Below are positions 25,730 through 34,620 of a DNA stretch of 64,000 nt, one piece after another. The notes beneath the pieces are model-generated. The model was given only the letters and a program-made list of their open reading frames with translations. It did no database searches and was not told where the DNA came from. The stretch lies in assembly GCF_900120195.1 (NCBI RefSeq), contig NZ_LT635539.1, forward strand, positions 2,058,649-2,122,648. Reading direction: 5' to 3'. The position numbers and the translations under genes were made by a program. This DNA is from Blautia sp. Marseille-P3087. GTDB taxonomy: Bacteria; Bacillota; Clostridia; Lachnospirales; Lachnospiraceae. Within the stretch, counting starts at the first letter, position 1, and the number at the start of each line of letters is the position of its first letter.

Positions 25730-26383
25730 CTAAAACCCGAATTCTTCAAGAAACTCCATCGTAATTCCGGATTCTTTTTTCTCTTCTTCGTTTTTTCTGA
25801 TGCCAAGCAGTTTTTCTACGTATTTTCCGATCACATCATTTTCCAGATTAACCAGATCCCCCGGCACCTTTTCCAAAAGAGTGGTTTCTTCTCCTGTATG
25901 TGGAATGACCGACACCTGAAAACCAGCTTCATCAACCCTTGCAACTGTCAGGCTGATCCCATCAATACAGACGGATCCTTTTTCCACGATCAGATGCAAA
26001 ATCTGTGGCGATGTCTCAATTGATACCCAGATGGCATTTTCTTCCCGGAGCATGGAACGTATCACGCCAGTCCCATCAATATGGCCGCTTACTATGTGTC
26101 CCCCGAACCTGCCGTCTGCAGCCATTGCACGTTCCAGGTTTACCTGGCTTCCGGCCTTGCAGCTGCCAAGACTGCTTCTTCTGATCGTCTCTGCCATCAC
26201 ATCGGCAGTAAATCCGTCCGGCTGAATCGACGTGACTGTCAGACACACACCATTCACAGCGATACTGTCACCGATCCTTGTCCCTTCCAGGACTTTCCGG
26301 GCTTTCACTGCCAGGATCCCTGATTCCCCTGTCAGCTGTATATAACGGACTTTTCCTTTCTCTTCTACGATTCCTGTAAACAT
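25730..26383 (-). CDS. ribE: Riboflavin synthase alpha subunit
   Basis: 217 residues, starting MFTGIVEEKGKV, with two lumazine-binding repeats (GDSIAVNGVCLTVT and KGSVCIDGISLTVA). Converts two 6,7-dimethyl-8-ribityllumazine molecules to riboflavin. The start overlaps the end of ribD by 19 bases, indicating coupled translation. Confidence 0.97.
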   Translation of the reverse strand: MFTGIVEEKGKVRYIQLTGESGILAVKARKVLEGTRIGDSIAVNGVCLTVTSIQPDGFTADVMAETIRRSSLGSCKAGSQVNLERAMAADGRFGGHIVSGHIDGTGVIRSMLREENAIWVSIETSPQILHLIVEKGSVCIDGISLTVARVDEAGFQVSVIPHTGEETTLLEKVPGDLVNLENDVIGKYVEKLLGIRKNEEEKKESGITMEFLEEFGF

Positions 26384-27492
26384 GATTCCTCCTGTTTTTT
26401 ATCACACACCTGACATTTTATCCGGATATCCTCACCGATCTGACAGATATCTGTATATTTCAGTTCCACTGCTTCAGACGGCAGTTCAACTCCAATACCC
26501 TCTACCGGTGTCTTCCCAGCCACACCGCCAAACAGCTTTGGTGCCACAAAAGCCTGTACTTCCTTTACAATTCCAGCTCGCAGTGCACTGTCATTTAACG
26601 TACCTCCTCCCTCCAGGAGGATGCTGTCAATGCCTCTGTTTCCAAGATCTGCCATCAGCTTCTTAAGGTCTATCTGATTCTTTTCGTCGGGACAGTAAAT
26701 GGTTTCAACTCCCATGGTATGTAATATTTTTATTTTCTCTTTTGCATTTTTCTGTTCTGCATAAGCCACGATCGTCCGGTACTTTTCCGCACTTTTTACA
26801 ATCTGACTGCCCGGCGGGATCCTGAGCTTACTGTCACACACAATCCTGACAGGACTTTTCCAGCCTTCTACCCGGACGTTTAACATCGGATCATCTGCAA
26901 GCACAGTTCCAATACCAGCCATGATTCCCATGTACTGATGCCGCATATGCTGTACTTCTTTTCGTGCAGATTCTCCGGTGATCCATTTTGATGCTCCTGT
27001 TTTCGTTGCGATCTTCCCATCCAGTGTCATGGCATACTTCATTACCACATAAGGGGTCTTCGTAGTAATATAATGGAAAAACACCGGGTTCAGCTGATCA
27101 CATTCTTCTCTCATAAAATCTTCAACTACTGTTACACCGGCTTCCCTTAACATCTGTACACCTTTTCCTGCCACTTTCGGATTCGGATCTCTGGAACCGA
27201 TCACCACTTTTCTGATCTTCTGTTCAATGATCGCTTCCGTACATGGAGGTGTTTTACCATGATGACAGCAAGGCTCCAACGTGACATAAATCACCGCACC
27301 TTCTGCAGATTCTGTAAGAGAAGCAATTGCATTACGTTCCGCGTGAAGTTCTCCATACTTTTTATGATAGCCTTCCCCGATGATCTTTCCGTCTTTTACG
27401 ATCACTGCCCCTACCATAGGATTGGGATTCGTCCAGCCTTCTCCTTTTTGGGCCAGTTGAATAGCCCGAAGCATATATTCCTGATCCGTCAT
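26365..27492 (-). CDS. ribD: Bifunctional diaminohydroxyphosphoribosylaminopyrimidine deaminase / uracil reductase
   Basis: 375 residues from the ATG at 27492 (MTDQEYMLRAIQLAQKGEGW), chosen for AGAAGGAAT upstream; the frame extends to 27558 without a better site. Deaminase domain with the zinc ligands HAERNAI and PCCHHGKTPPC, then reductase domain (VMKYAMTLDGKIATKTGASK, LLEGGGTLNDSAL). First gene of the operon, under the FMN riboswitch. Confidence 0.96.
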   Translation of the reverse strand: MTDQEYMLRAIQLAQKGEGWTNPNPMVGAVIVKDGKIIGEGYHKKYGELHAERNAIASLTESAEGAVIYVTLEPCCHHGKTPPCTEAIIEQKIRKVVIGSRDPNPKVAGKGVQMLREAGVTVVEDFMREECDQLNPVFFHYITTKTPYVVMKYAMTLDGKIATKTGASKWITGESARKEVQHMRHQYMGIMAGIGTVLADDPMLNVRVEGWKSPVRIVCDSKLRIPPGSQIVKSAEKYRTIVAYAEQKNAKEKIKILHTMGVETIYCPDEKNQIDLKKLMADLGNRGIDSILLEGGGTLNDSALRAGIVKEVQAFVAPKLFGGVAGKTPVEGIGVELPSEAVELKYTDICQIGEDIRIKCQVCDKKQEESCLQES

Positions 27493-27614
27493 TTCTATTC
27501 CTTCTTTCTTATTCCTGTTCTTTGCCTGGGCTACGCCGAGGCTTTTAAACATGTGCAATCGGATTCACAGACAAGTGAATGGTATAGTTATTTCGAAAAC
27601 GATGTACCAGATAC

Positions 27615-27645
27615 AAAAAAAGCCTGCAGAAATATCTGCAGGGTG
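27615..27645 (-). terminator. Second hairpin terminator in the rib leader
   Basis: On the minus strand CCCTGCAGATATTTCTGCAGG then CTTTTTTTGTATC, between the riboswitch terminator and ribD. With the hairpin at 27699-27730 it makes two consecutive terminator-like structures in the leader. Confidence 0.6.
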
Positions 27646-27698
27646 GAATTGATCTGTTACATATGATTGATAAATGAATGTCTGATTTTCCTATATAA

Positions 27699-27730
27699 AA
27701 AGCTCTGAAATGGATCACCATCTCAGAGCT
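27699..27730 (-). terminator. Riboswitch expression-platform terminator
   Basis: Minus strand AGCTCTGAGATGG, loop, CCATTTCAGAGCT followed by TTTTATAT. It lies 3' of the FMN aptamer and is the likely ligand-controlled terminator. Confidence 0.75.
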
Positions 27731-27773
27731 CTGATACTACATTCATTCATACAAAAAATCAACTGTACTATCA

Positions 27774-27880
27774 TCTTCTTCCATCCAGACTGTACTGTCG
27801 GCCCCGGAATCTCACCGGATCATGCCTCTCGGCTCGCGGGCTTTACCGCCGGTAGGGAATCTCACCCTGCCCTGAAGATA
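27774..27880 (-). ncRNA. FMN riboswitch (RFN element)
   Basis: Minus strand contains the invariant blocks ATCTTCAGGGCAGGGTGAGA, TTCCCTACCGGCGGTAAAGC, CCCGCGAGCC, GATCCGGTGAGATTCCGG and the closing GACAGTACAGTCTGGATGG. These match the RFN consensus almost base for base. On binding FMN it would favour the terminator at 27699-27730 and shut off ribD-ribE-ribBA-ribH-HAD. Confidence 0.95.
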
Positions 27881-27962
27881 TCTTTTTATTTATTTTAATA
27901 CTTTATCTGTTGTTTGTAAAGCAGAATTTTTATTTTACTTAGTTTACTGATGGAGATAGAAT

Positions 27963-28083
27963 ATCCATATACACAATAAATATCCTCATTTTATCCATAT
28001 ATTATATCGTTTTATGGATTGTTTTTTCATTAAAATTACACTATTTTTTCACTATTTTTCATTACTTCATCGTTTTCGCCAGT
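27963..28083. repeat. ~110-bp direct repeat, copy B
   Basis: Nearly identical to 22672-22790. It joins the region upstream of the rib operon to an integrase C-terminal remnant. Confidence 0.8.
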
Positions 28084-28140
28084 GAATTGAGCAATGCCCA
28101 CATCTCTGGATTAGCCAATACTTTTGCCAAAAGTTCCCAT
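28061..28140 (-). pseudogene. Integrase C-terminal remnant, copy 3
   Basis: Minus strand encodes ELLAKVLANPEMWALLNSLA then KTMK, the last ~26 residues of the 13139-13753 recombinase, cut on its upstream side at ~28140. Confidence 0.8.
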
Positions 28141-28245
28141 AGTGCATTATCTTTTAATTTTGCACGCTGGTGATAGAAGGCGGCTTTTGATGGTGTTTCA
28201 TCAGTGCGTCCGAAAAAATGATAAAGTTCTCTCTCTCTGATATTG
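28141..28245 (-). pseudogene. Short transposase remnant, possibly IS4 family
   Basis: Minus strand reads RELYHFFGRTDETPSKAAFY then HQRAKLKDNAL, similar to the N-terminal region of IS4-type transposases. It is only ~35 residues and joined directly to the integrase tail. Confidence 0.4.
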
Positions 28246-28253
28246 TATATCCA

Positions 28254-29066
28254 CTATAGTTTTAGATGTATCATCTTTACCATCTTGAATTGATCAGAAA
28301 CTGTCATACTGACCTTTGTGGATAGCTTTAAGTCATTTTTAGGGATGTAACGATAGTATGGTTTCTCCGCAATCACCTTCACATTACCCCCGATCTTTGC
28401 TGCCAGTTCTTCCGCTGAATCCACATAAAAGAACATTTGTGCATCGGCATGGCCGACCTGTTTCATATATTTTTTCTTCATCATGGTCATTCCTCTTTTG
28501 TTCACCGTATCAAAAACAACTTCCATATTTCCAAATTGCCCAATCATACGCAGAAGGGCAATGACCTTATGTTCCTCAAAATAATGAAATAACCCGCCTG
28601 CAGTAACGAGAATAGGAGCATCAAGTACATCATTGCGAACTTTTTTGATCCAATCCTTTGCAAAGGCATCCCCGGAAATATATAATTCCCTCTCTGGTTC
28701 GGGAAGAAGTCCCCGCCGGTATTCGATCACATGAGGCAGATCCATGGCATACCAGTGTGTCTTTCCGTTATCACATCGGTGATAGGTTGTTTCCAGACCA
28801 CAGCCCAACTGGACAATCACACCGTCCGGTCTGCATTCCAGAAAAGTCCGAATAATCCGATCCATATTAGCAGACCGGGAAGCAGAGGCCAAAAGGGTAT
28901 ACTGGCTCTGCATATTCTGTTTAATCAAGTCTGAAGGCAGCTTCTTTTTCAATTCCAATGCTTTTTTATCATATAAAATTTGCGGGTAATGCTCACTAGC
29001 ATAAATTCTTCCCAGCATAGGGACGAACAGTGTATCCTCCACGACTCCTAACTTGGACATAGCCAA
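28254..29066 (-). CDS. LCMT-type class I SAM-dependent methyltransferase
   Basis: 270 residues. SAM-binding motif VIVQLGCGLETTYHR, acidic strand WYAMDLPHVIEYR and the later ILVTAGGLFHYF are characteristic of the leucine carboxyl methyltransferase-like family (PF04072), which in bacteria often modifies small molecules. Last gene of a minus-strand operon (ABC, ABC, methyltransferase, methyltransferase), 18 bases after the preceding gene. Substrate unknown; the context suggests a metabolite handled by the transporter. Confidence 0.85.
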   Translation of the reverse strand: MAMSKLGVVEDTLFVPMLGRIYASEHYPQILYDKKALELKKKLPSDLIKQNMQSQYTLLASASRSANMDRIIRTFLECRPDGVIVQLGCGLETTYHRCDNGKTHWYAMDLPHVIEYRRGLLPEPERELYISGDAFAKDWIKKVRNDVLDAPILVTAGGLFHYFEEHKVIALLRMIGQFGNMEVVFDTVNKRGMTMMKKKYMKQVGHADAQMFFYVDSAEELAAKIGGNVKVIAEKPYYRYIPKNDLKLSTKVSMTVSDQFKMVKMIHLKL

Positions 29067-29084
29067 ACCTCCTGTTTTGATACA

Positions 29085-29768
29085 TTACTTTCTGCCGACA
29101 AGCAACCAGGAAGACCCTAGCATCATCATGGCAGCCCGACGGTGGGAGCCAAAAGCTTCCTGTGCGATATCAACGAGTCGTACTTCCTCATACCCCATAT
29201 CCCGCAGTTTCTGCGCAAAACCTTCCATGTCACCGTACATCTTTTGTTTCATATTATCGTTAAGTGCAAAGACGCCGCCTTTTTTCAATACCCGCAGGCT
29301 TTCCAGCAGCAGTTTCTGCATATCAGCACCCATAACATTGTGATAGACATAGTTGCTGATTACTACATCAAAACTCTCATCAGGAAAATCCAGCTGCTTC
29401 GCATCACCGTGCTGAAATACACAGCGGGAAGCCACGCCCTCACTGGCAGCATTCTTCTCGCAGAGTGCTTTGCTGTAATTGTACACAGCGCCCCAGTGAT
29501 CAACACCGATCACTTTTGCTTTCGGCCATGTCAGAGCTGAACGGATTGTCAATGCTCCGGAGCCGCAGCCTACTTCCAGAATCTTCCCCTCGCCGTCATA
29601 GTCCAGATGAGAAAGAACGACTCGATGAACCTGTTCCATGATTCCGCCAATGATGTAAAAGACAGGGTTGGACATCCAGCTTCCATAGTCTTCTCCGTGG
29701 GTACCAAGTCGGATATTTTCCTGCTTACAATGGTTCTTGTTCATTACATTTCCTCCTTCTTTACCCAA
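29085..29768 (-). CDS. Class I SAM-dependent methyltransferase
   Basis: 227 residues with motif I ILEVGCGSGALTIRSALTWP, motif II KVIGVDHWG, and FDVVISNYVYHNVMG. Ubiquinone/menaquinone methyltransferase-like fold with an N-terminal extension containing two helices. It overlaps the start of the ABC gene by 8 bases, so translation is coupled. Likely works with the second methyltransferase on the same compound. Confidence 0.88.
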   Translation of the reverse strand: MGKEGGNVMNKNHCKQENIRLGTHGEDYGSWMSNPVFYIIGGIMEQVHRVVLSHLDYDGEGKILEVGCGSGALTIRSALTWPKAKVIGVDHWGAVYNYSKALCEKNAASEGVASRCVFQHGDAKQLDFPDESFDVVISNYVYHNVMGADMQKLLLESLRVLKKGGVFALNDNMKQKMYGDMEGFAQKLRDMGYEEVRLVDIAQEAFGSHRRAAMMMLGSSWLLVGRK

Positions 29769-31494
29769 GTTTCCAATTCTGGCTTTCTGTCTGCAGTTTT
29801 ACCATATGGGCATATACACCATTCTTTTCTTCCAGATCCTTTGGTGATCCTTCTTCTGCCACGGTGCCATCAGAAAGGACAACGATCTTATCCGCTCCGG
29901 CTACGGTACGCATTCTGTGGGCGATAACCAGAACGGTTTTATCTGCGATCAGACGGGAAAGGGCTGTCTGTATCAGAGTTTCATTTTCCACATCCAGGGA
30001 AGCAGTCGCTTCATCCAAAAGAATGATCGGCGCATTTTTCAGAAATGCACGGGCAATAGAGATACGCTGGCGCTCTCCGCCGGATAGTTCACAGCCATTT
30101 TCTCCGATATTGGTATGCCATCCATCCGGCAGTTTTTTGGCAAATTCATCCACATTGGCAAGTTTCGCAGCCGCAATGACCTGTTCATCTGTGGCGTCTT
30201 TGTTTCCGATTCGGATATTCTCCAGAATCGTATTGTCAAACAGTGTGACATCCTGGAATACGATGGAATACAGAGAAAGCAGTGTTTCCGGGTCTATTCG
30301 GGATACATCCATGCCTCCCACGGTAATCTTTCCTCTGTTAATATCCCAGAATCTTGCAGCCAGCCGGGATACGGTTGTTTTCCCGCCGCCAGATGGGCCG
30401 ACCAAAGCCGTAACCTCTCCCTGTTTTGCCGTAAAGGAAACATCTTTCAATACTGTTTCTCCGGTATTGTAGGCAAACCCAACATGGTCAAAGACAATAT
30501 CATACCCCTGATTGGAAAGCCTGTCACTGCCTTGCTGGATCGGATGATCGAGAATCTCATTCATTCGGGCAATGTTGGTTCGTGTACTGATGACTGCCGC
30601 AAGATTCTGGAGCGCGCCCTGCAGAGGGTCATATAAACGTGATACTACCAGAAGGAACATAAAGAATGTAAGCACGGAGAGGCTTCCTTGCATGAGTAGA
30701 ACAGCTCCCACCAGCGCAACCGTTGCAATACCAAGCTTCAGCACCAGTGACGCGGAAACCACAAAAGCAGCAAGACCAAATTCATTGAGGATGGAACGAT
30801 GCTCCACAGCACGGATCTTCTTTTCCAGCCCTTTTAAATATGCCTGCTCCGCATTGTTCGCTTTCAGATCACGAACTGTTTCAATACACTCCTGTATCCC
30901 GTCTGCGCAGGCCATCTTCACATCCATCGCTTTCTGATTCAGATTTTCCTGAATCTTTGCGGAAAATCCCACAATCGCAAAAGCAACCGGCAGAACCCAT
31001 AAGGCAGCCAGCGCCATTCTCCAGTCCGTAAAGAGCAGACCGATAGAAATCAGAACCGTAGAAATGATCGAACCCGCAAGCTCAGGGATAAAATGTGAAA
31101 AACTCTGTTCCAGGAAGGTACAGTCCGCCATAATGGTACTGGTAAGATCGGCTAAATCCTTTTTTCCGAAAAAAGAAAGAGGGATTTTGCGCAGATGCTC
31201 TGCCAGGGTAATGCGGCGGACACCGCTTTCTTTGTAAGTTGCAAAATAGGTCGCATTGTATTGAAAGAAAGTGGTCAGCAGAATCAAGCCGATACACACC
31301 ACGCAGCCTGCCACATAAAATGGAATTTTCCCACCGGGAACACCCCCGTTCATCAAATCGCTGACCAGGTAATATAAAAGTCCTACCGGGAACATAAAAG
31401 ACAGATTCTGAAGGACACAGGCCAGGCAGCCTTTGATCAGGTCTTTTGCTCCCTGTTCAGACAGGGCATATTTTTTCTGCAGTTTTTTGATCAT
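29761..31494 (-). CDS. ABC transporter, fused permease/ATP-binding protein B
   Basis: 577 residues. N-terminal six-helix exporter-type membrane domain (1-~300) and C-terminal ATPase with Walker A GPSGGGKTT, signature LSGGERQR and Walker B IILLDEAT. The two adjacent fused subunits, two bases apart, form a heterodimer. Order and architecture resemble YbtP/YbtQ-type siderophore importers with exporter fold as well as multidrug exporters; sequence alone does not decide direction. Confidence 0.9.
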   Translation of the reverse strand: MIKKLQKKYALSEQGAKDLIKGCLACVLQNLSFMFPVGLLYYLVSDLMNGGVPGGKIPFYVAGCVVCIGLILLTTFFQYNATYFATYKESGVRRITLAEHLRKIPLSFFGKKDLADLTSTIMADCTFLEQSFSHFIPELAGSIISTVLISIGLLFTDWRMALAALWVLPVAFAIVGFSAKIQENLNQKAMDVKMACADGIQECIETVRDLKANNAEQAYLKGLEKKIRAVEHRSILNEFGLAAFVVSASLVLKLGIATVALVGAVLLMQGSLSVLTFFMFLLVVSRLYDPLQGALQNLAAVISTRTNIARMNEILDHPIQQGSDRLSNQGYDIVFDHVGFAYNTGETVLKDVSFTAKQGEVTALVGPSGGGKTTVSRLAARFWDINRGKITVGGMDVSRIDPETLLSLYSIVFQDVTLFDNTILENIRIGNKDATDEQVIAAAKLANVDEFAKKLPDGWHTNIGENGCELSGGERQRISIARAFLKNAPIILLDEATASLDVENETLIQTALSRLIADKTVLVIAHRMRTVAGADKIVVLSDGTVAEEGSPKDLEEKNGVYAHMVKLQTESQNWKLG

Positions 31495-31495
31495 A

Positions 31496-33268
31496 TCACT
31501 GCACCTCCTTTGTTACCTTCCATTGCACGGAAGTCTGGTAATTTTTCCACATACGGCTGAAAATGCCGTCTTTTGCAAGCAATTCACGACTGTTCCCGCA
31601 CTCGGCAACCTGTCCGTCCTGAATGACAAAAATCTGATCCACATTTGTTACGGTAGAAAGCCTGTGGGCAATCATAATCACTGTCTTTCCCTCGGAAAGT
31701 TTTGAGAAAGCAGCCTGTACACGGCTTTCGTTATCCGGGTCAGCAAAGGCAGTGGCTTCATCCAGAATAATAATCGGAGCATTTTTCAGCATCACACGGG
31801 CAATGGCAATTCGTTGCTGCTCTCCACCGGATAGATAGACCCCCTTTGTACCGATGACCGTATCCACACCCTGTGGGAGTTTTTTCAGAATATCATCGCA
31901 TTGCGCGTGATGAAGGGCAGTCAGAACTTCCTCACGGGTAGCTTCCGGTTTTCCCATACGCACATTTTCCAGAATGGACGCCTTGATGAGACGGCTGTTC
32001 TGAAATACGAAAGACACCGTATTCATGAGTTCCTCTTTTGGGATGTCTTTCACATTAACACCACCGATTTTTACCATTCCGCTCTGGGGATCAAAGAATC
32101 GGGAAATCAGGTTGGCAAGGGTTGTCTTACCACCGCCGGACGGGCCTACAAAAGCTACCGTCTGCCCTTCAGGAATGGTCAGTGAAATATCTTCTAATAC
32201 TTCTTTTTCTCCATCATAACTGAAATGAACCGATTTCAGTTCCACGGAAGCATTGTGCGGGTGTATTGGGTGTTTGGTTTCCTCCAGAGGCTTCAAACGC
32301 AAAACGCTGTCAATTCTCTGTAAAGCGTCATCTACGATCATGGCATTTTCACTTTGGAACATGATACGTGTCAGTGTAATAGAAATAACCGGCGTAATAA
32401 TGATATAGAAAATGAGATCCAGTAAGAAACCGGAAGTCACACCGTCTTGTGTCAGCAACAAGCCTCCGGCGATCAGTGTGGCAAAAACTCCGTTGATTGC
32501 AGCTGTATAGAACATCATCGGTGTCCGAAGCTGCTTGGTATAAGCGATCACCCATACTTTATACCGGTCAATGGAGTCTTTAAACTTCTTAAAGGAAAAG
32601 ATGGTCTGGCCAAAGGTTTTTACCACCGGAATCCCGCGGACATACTCTACCGCTTCGTTGGACATATCATCCAGCGCATTCTGGTATTCTTTCATCTTTT
32701 CCTGCATCTGCTTTCCGGTCATTGTCATCATGATCAGAAATCCCAGCACAACCGGAACAAGGCTCAACAGTCCCAGTCTCCAGTCAAATGCAAACAACAG
32801 CACCAAAAGACCACAGGGGGTTGCAATGGCATTGGCTCTGTCGGGAAGCTGATGAGCGAGATAGGTTTCAGTGGCTGCGCTGGATTCGTTGACGATCTTG
32901 CGCAGTTTTCCGCTGCCAAAACTTTCAGCAAAACCTAAGGGAAGTCTGACAATATGTTCCATGGTCTGGATACGCAGGTTTGTGGCGATACGAAATGCCC
33001 CTAAATGGGAACACATCAGCCCTGCTATGTAGACAAGCACCGCTATAACCGCAAACAATACTGCCATCCAGCCATTACCGGTCAGGTTCTGTGCCTGGCC
33101 AAAATTCGGTGCCACCTCCAGTACTTCCTTGATCATTTTCCAGATGTAATAGAAGGGTACCAGAGCGATCAGGGCACTGATTGCAGAAAGCACCCAGGAA
33201 GCATAGGTCAGGTACTTATGGCTACCTGCAATTTCCAGCAGGCGTGATAAATTGGATTGTTTTTTCAA
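31496..33268 (-). CDS. ABC transporter, fused permease/ATP-binding protein A
   Basis: 590 residues. Membrane domain 1-~310 and ATPase domain with GPSGGGKTTL, LSGGEQQR and IIILDEATA. Both nucleotide-binding sites appear complete. First gene after tetR; the 110-base gap from TetR holds the promoter or read-through from it. Confidence 0.9.
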   Translation of the reverse strand: MKKQSNLSRLLEIAGSHKYLTYASWVLSAISALIALVPFYYIWKMIKEVLEVAPNFGQAQNLTGNGWMAVLFAVIAVLVYIAGLMCSHLGAFRIATNLRIQTMEHIVRLPLGFAESFGSGKLRKIVNESSAATETYLAHQLPDRANAIATPCGLLVLLFAFDWRLGLLSLVPVVLGFLIMMTMTGKQMQEKMKEYQNALDDMSNEAVEYVRGIPVVKTFGQTIFSFKKFKDSIDRYKVWVIAYTKQLRTPMMFYTAAINGVFATLIAGGLLLTQDGVTSGFLLDLIFYIIITPVISITLTRIMFQSENAMIVDDALQRIDSVLRLKPLEETKHPIHPHNASVELKSVHFSYDGEKEVLEDISLTIPEGQTVAFVGPSGGGKTTLANLISRFFDPQSGMVKIGGVNVKDIPKEELMNTVSFVFQNSRLIKASILENVRMGKPEATREEVLTALHHAQCDDILKKLPQGVDTVIGTKGVYLSGGEQQRIAIARVMLKNAPIIILDEATAFADPDNESRVQAAFSKLSEGKTVIMIAHRLSTVTNVDQIFVIQDGQVAECGNSRELLAKDGIFSRMWKNYQTSVQWKVTKEVQ

Positions 33269-33378
33269 AAAAATTCCTCCTTTTCTTTGTGTTTATGATA
33301 AAGAGAACACGTCTATGTTCTTACAATATCCGAATTTAGGTTAGTTGTTGCTAACTGTCAAACAAAAATTATAAGGCA

Positions 33379-33978
33379 TTACTGCCCCATAATTTTCATC
33401 CATCCTGCTGTATAAAAGGCGCGCATTTCTCTAACGTAGTTTTCGGCATCTTTTAGCGGCATTTCATGAATGATCAATTCAAAAAAAGTATGAAACATGC
33501 CGGTGATCAGAATATGCTCCAGCGAAGGATCGATATGGGGAGAGGGCCTTCCAAGCTTCCTTAAAACCTCCTGATAGGCATGAGTCCCTTCCACTTCAAT
33601 CTCCACCATTTCATCAATTAGCCCGGCAAATTTTGTTCCTTCCGAACAGACAAGGATCAGTTTACATTCCTCTAAATGCTCATACGCATAATGAAGAATA
33701 TCGTACATGCAGATTCCCGAAATATCACTCATGACTTCCGGCTGTCTGGCAGCTGGAAGTTCGGCAAACTCCTGCTGTGCCTTTATAAAACGGTTGCGAA
33801 TATATTCATAATGCTCACCAACGATGGCTTCAAAAAGTTCTTCTTTACTTTTGTAATATCCGTAAAAGGCTCCGGTAGTCATTCCCACGGATTTCACAAT
33901 ATTCCGCAGGGAAGCGTCTTTATATCCTTTTTCTAAAAATTCCGTTTTCGCTGCCCGGTGGATATTTTCTAAAGTCAT
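33379..33978 (-). CDS. TetR/AcrR family transcriptional regulator
   Basis: 199 residues from the ATG at 33978 (MTLENIHRAAKTEFLEKGYK); a GTG at 34002 would overlap its own ribosome site (AGGAGGTG) and is less likely. HTH DASLRNIVKSVGMTTGAFYG YYKSKEELFEAIV. The C-terminal ligand domain is of the kind that binds hydrophobic compounds. Upstream palindrome 34009-34036 is a natural operator, so it probably represses itself and the ABC/methyltransferase genes. Confidence 0.88.
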   Translation of the reverse strand: MTLENIHRAAKTEFLEKGYKDASLRNIVKSVGMTTGAFYGYYKSKEELFEAIVGEHYEYIRNRFIKAQQEFAELPAARQPEVMSDISGICMYDILHYAYEHLEECKLILVCSEGTKFAGLIDEMVEIEVEGTHAYQEVLRKLGRPSPHIDPSLEHILITGMFHTFFELIIHEMPLKDAENYVREMRAFYTAGWMKIMGQ

Positions 33979-34008
33979 TCCATTTCCGTTTATTTTGTAC
34001 ACCTCCTA

Positions 34009-34036
34009 TATAACAGCGCTATATAACACTGTTATA
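34009..34036 (-). promoter_or_regulatory. Palindromic TetR operator candidate
   Basis: TATAACAG, 12 bases, CTGTTATA: perfect 8-bp arms, immediately upstream of the ribosome site of tetR. Size and position fit a TetR dimer site. Confidence 0.6.
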
Positions 34037-34188
34037 ATTTTAATCTCTGAAAAAGGTTTTGTCAATAGCAACAAGAAATAGTTGCATAAAAACTGCAATC
34101 CAAACATCATTCTGCACTTTATTACTGATAAAATTTTTAAATACTGGTTTTGACAAAAGTTTCCTTTTTTCTAATAAATGATAAGCAG

Positions 34189-34217
34189 GGTGGAGTTTGT
34201 TCTCACACCCTGCTTTG
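34189..34217. terminator. Hairpin between tetR region and remnants
   Basis: AAGCAGGGTG ... CACCCTGCTTT, 10-bp stem, active in either direction by its A/T flanks. Confidence 0.55.
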
Positions 34218-34225
34218 TGATTATC

Positions 34226-34392
34226 ATGAATTACTCGAAGATCTTCTTCACTTTTTCTTTCAGCCTGTCCATGCACCTGTAAACTGCCTTTTCGGTAATC
34301 TTCAGATACCTGGCGATTTCATGAGTGCTGTGGTTGTCTTTCCCACGCCACCTTTTTGATTGGTCAGAGCAATCACTTTGCAATTTGACATA
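34226..34392 (-). pseudogene. Chimeric remnant: ParA start joined to sigma-factor region 4 end
   Basis: From the ATG at about 34392 (strong AGGAGGACGC site) the minus strand encodes MSNCKVIALTNQKGGVGKTTTAL, a ParA Walker A. Overlapping in another frame it becomes HEIARYLKITEKAVYRCMDR then LKEKVKKIFE and a stop, the C-terminal HTH of a sigma-70-like factor. Two mobile-element genes were fused by deletion. Confidence 0.65.
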
Positions 34393-34583
34393 GGTGCGTC
34401 CTCCTTTTCTGATTTGAAATACTTTTTTGCGTATTTTTTACTTCTTTCACCAACAACTGAACATTATCATAAGCCAGACCGAATTTAAATAGCTTTTTAC
34501 CTTGCTTATTATAGAAAGTAGTGACCTTATCCCAGCTACTAGTTACATTGCCATCGCCATAACGAAATCATTATTTCCCTCAA
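34393..34583. other. Short non-coding stretch
   Basis: No gene recognised between the ParA remnant and the boundary motif at 34584. Minus-strand codons such as KLFKFGLAYDNVQLLVKE hint at a gene tail, but it is too short to name. Confidence 0.3.
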
Positions 34584-34620
34584 AATTATAAATTCTTTAG
34601 TTTAAAAAACTTGAAGTTAT
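34584..34620 (-). repeat. Cassette-boundary-like motif after GNAT copy 2
   Basis: The GNAT stop TAA begins TAACTTCAAGTTTTTTAAAC followed by TAAAGAATTTATAATTT. It has the same hairpin (AGTTT/AAACT) and spacing as the 17802 and 35071 junctions. Confidence 0.55.

Noticed and set aside
29142-33247. Long plus-strand frames opposite the ABC transporter and methyltransferase genes
   Set aside because: They mirror strong minus-strand coding regions, have no ribosome sites and show no protein-family features.
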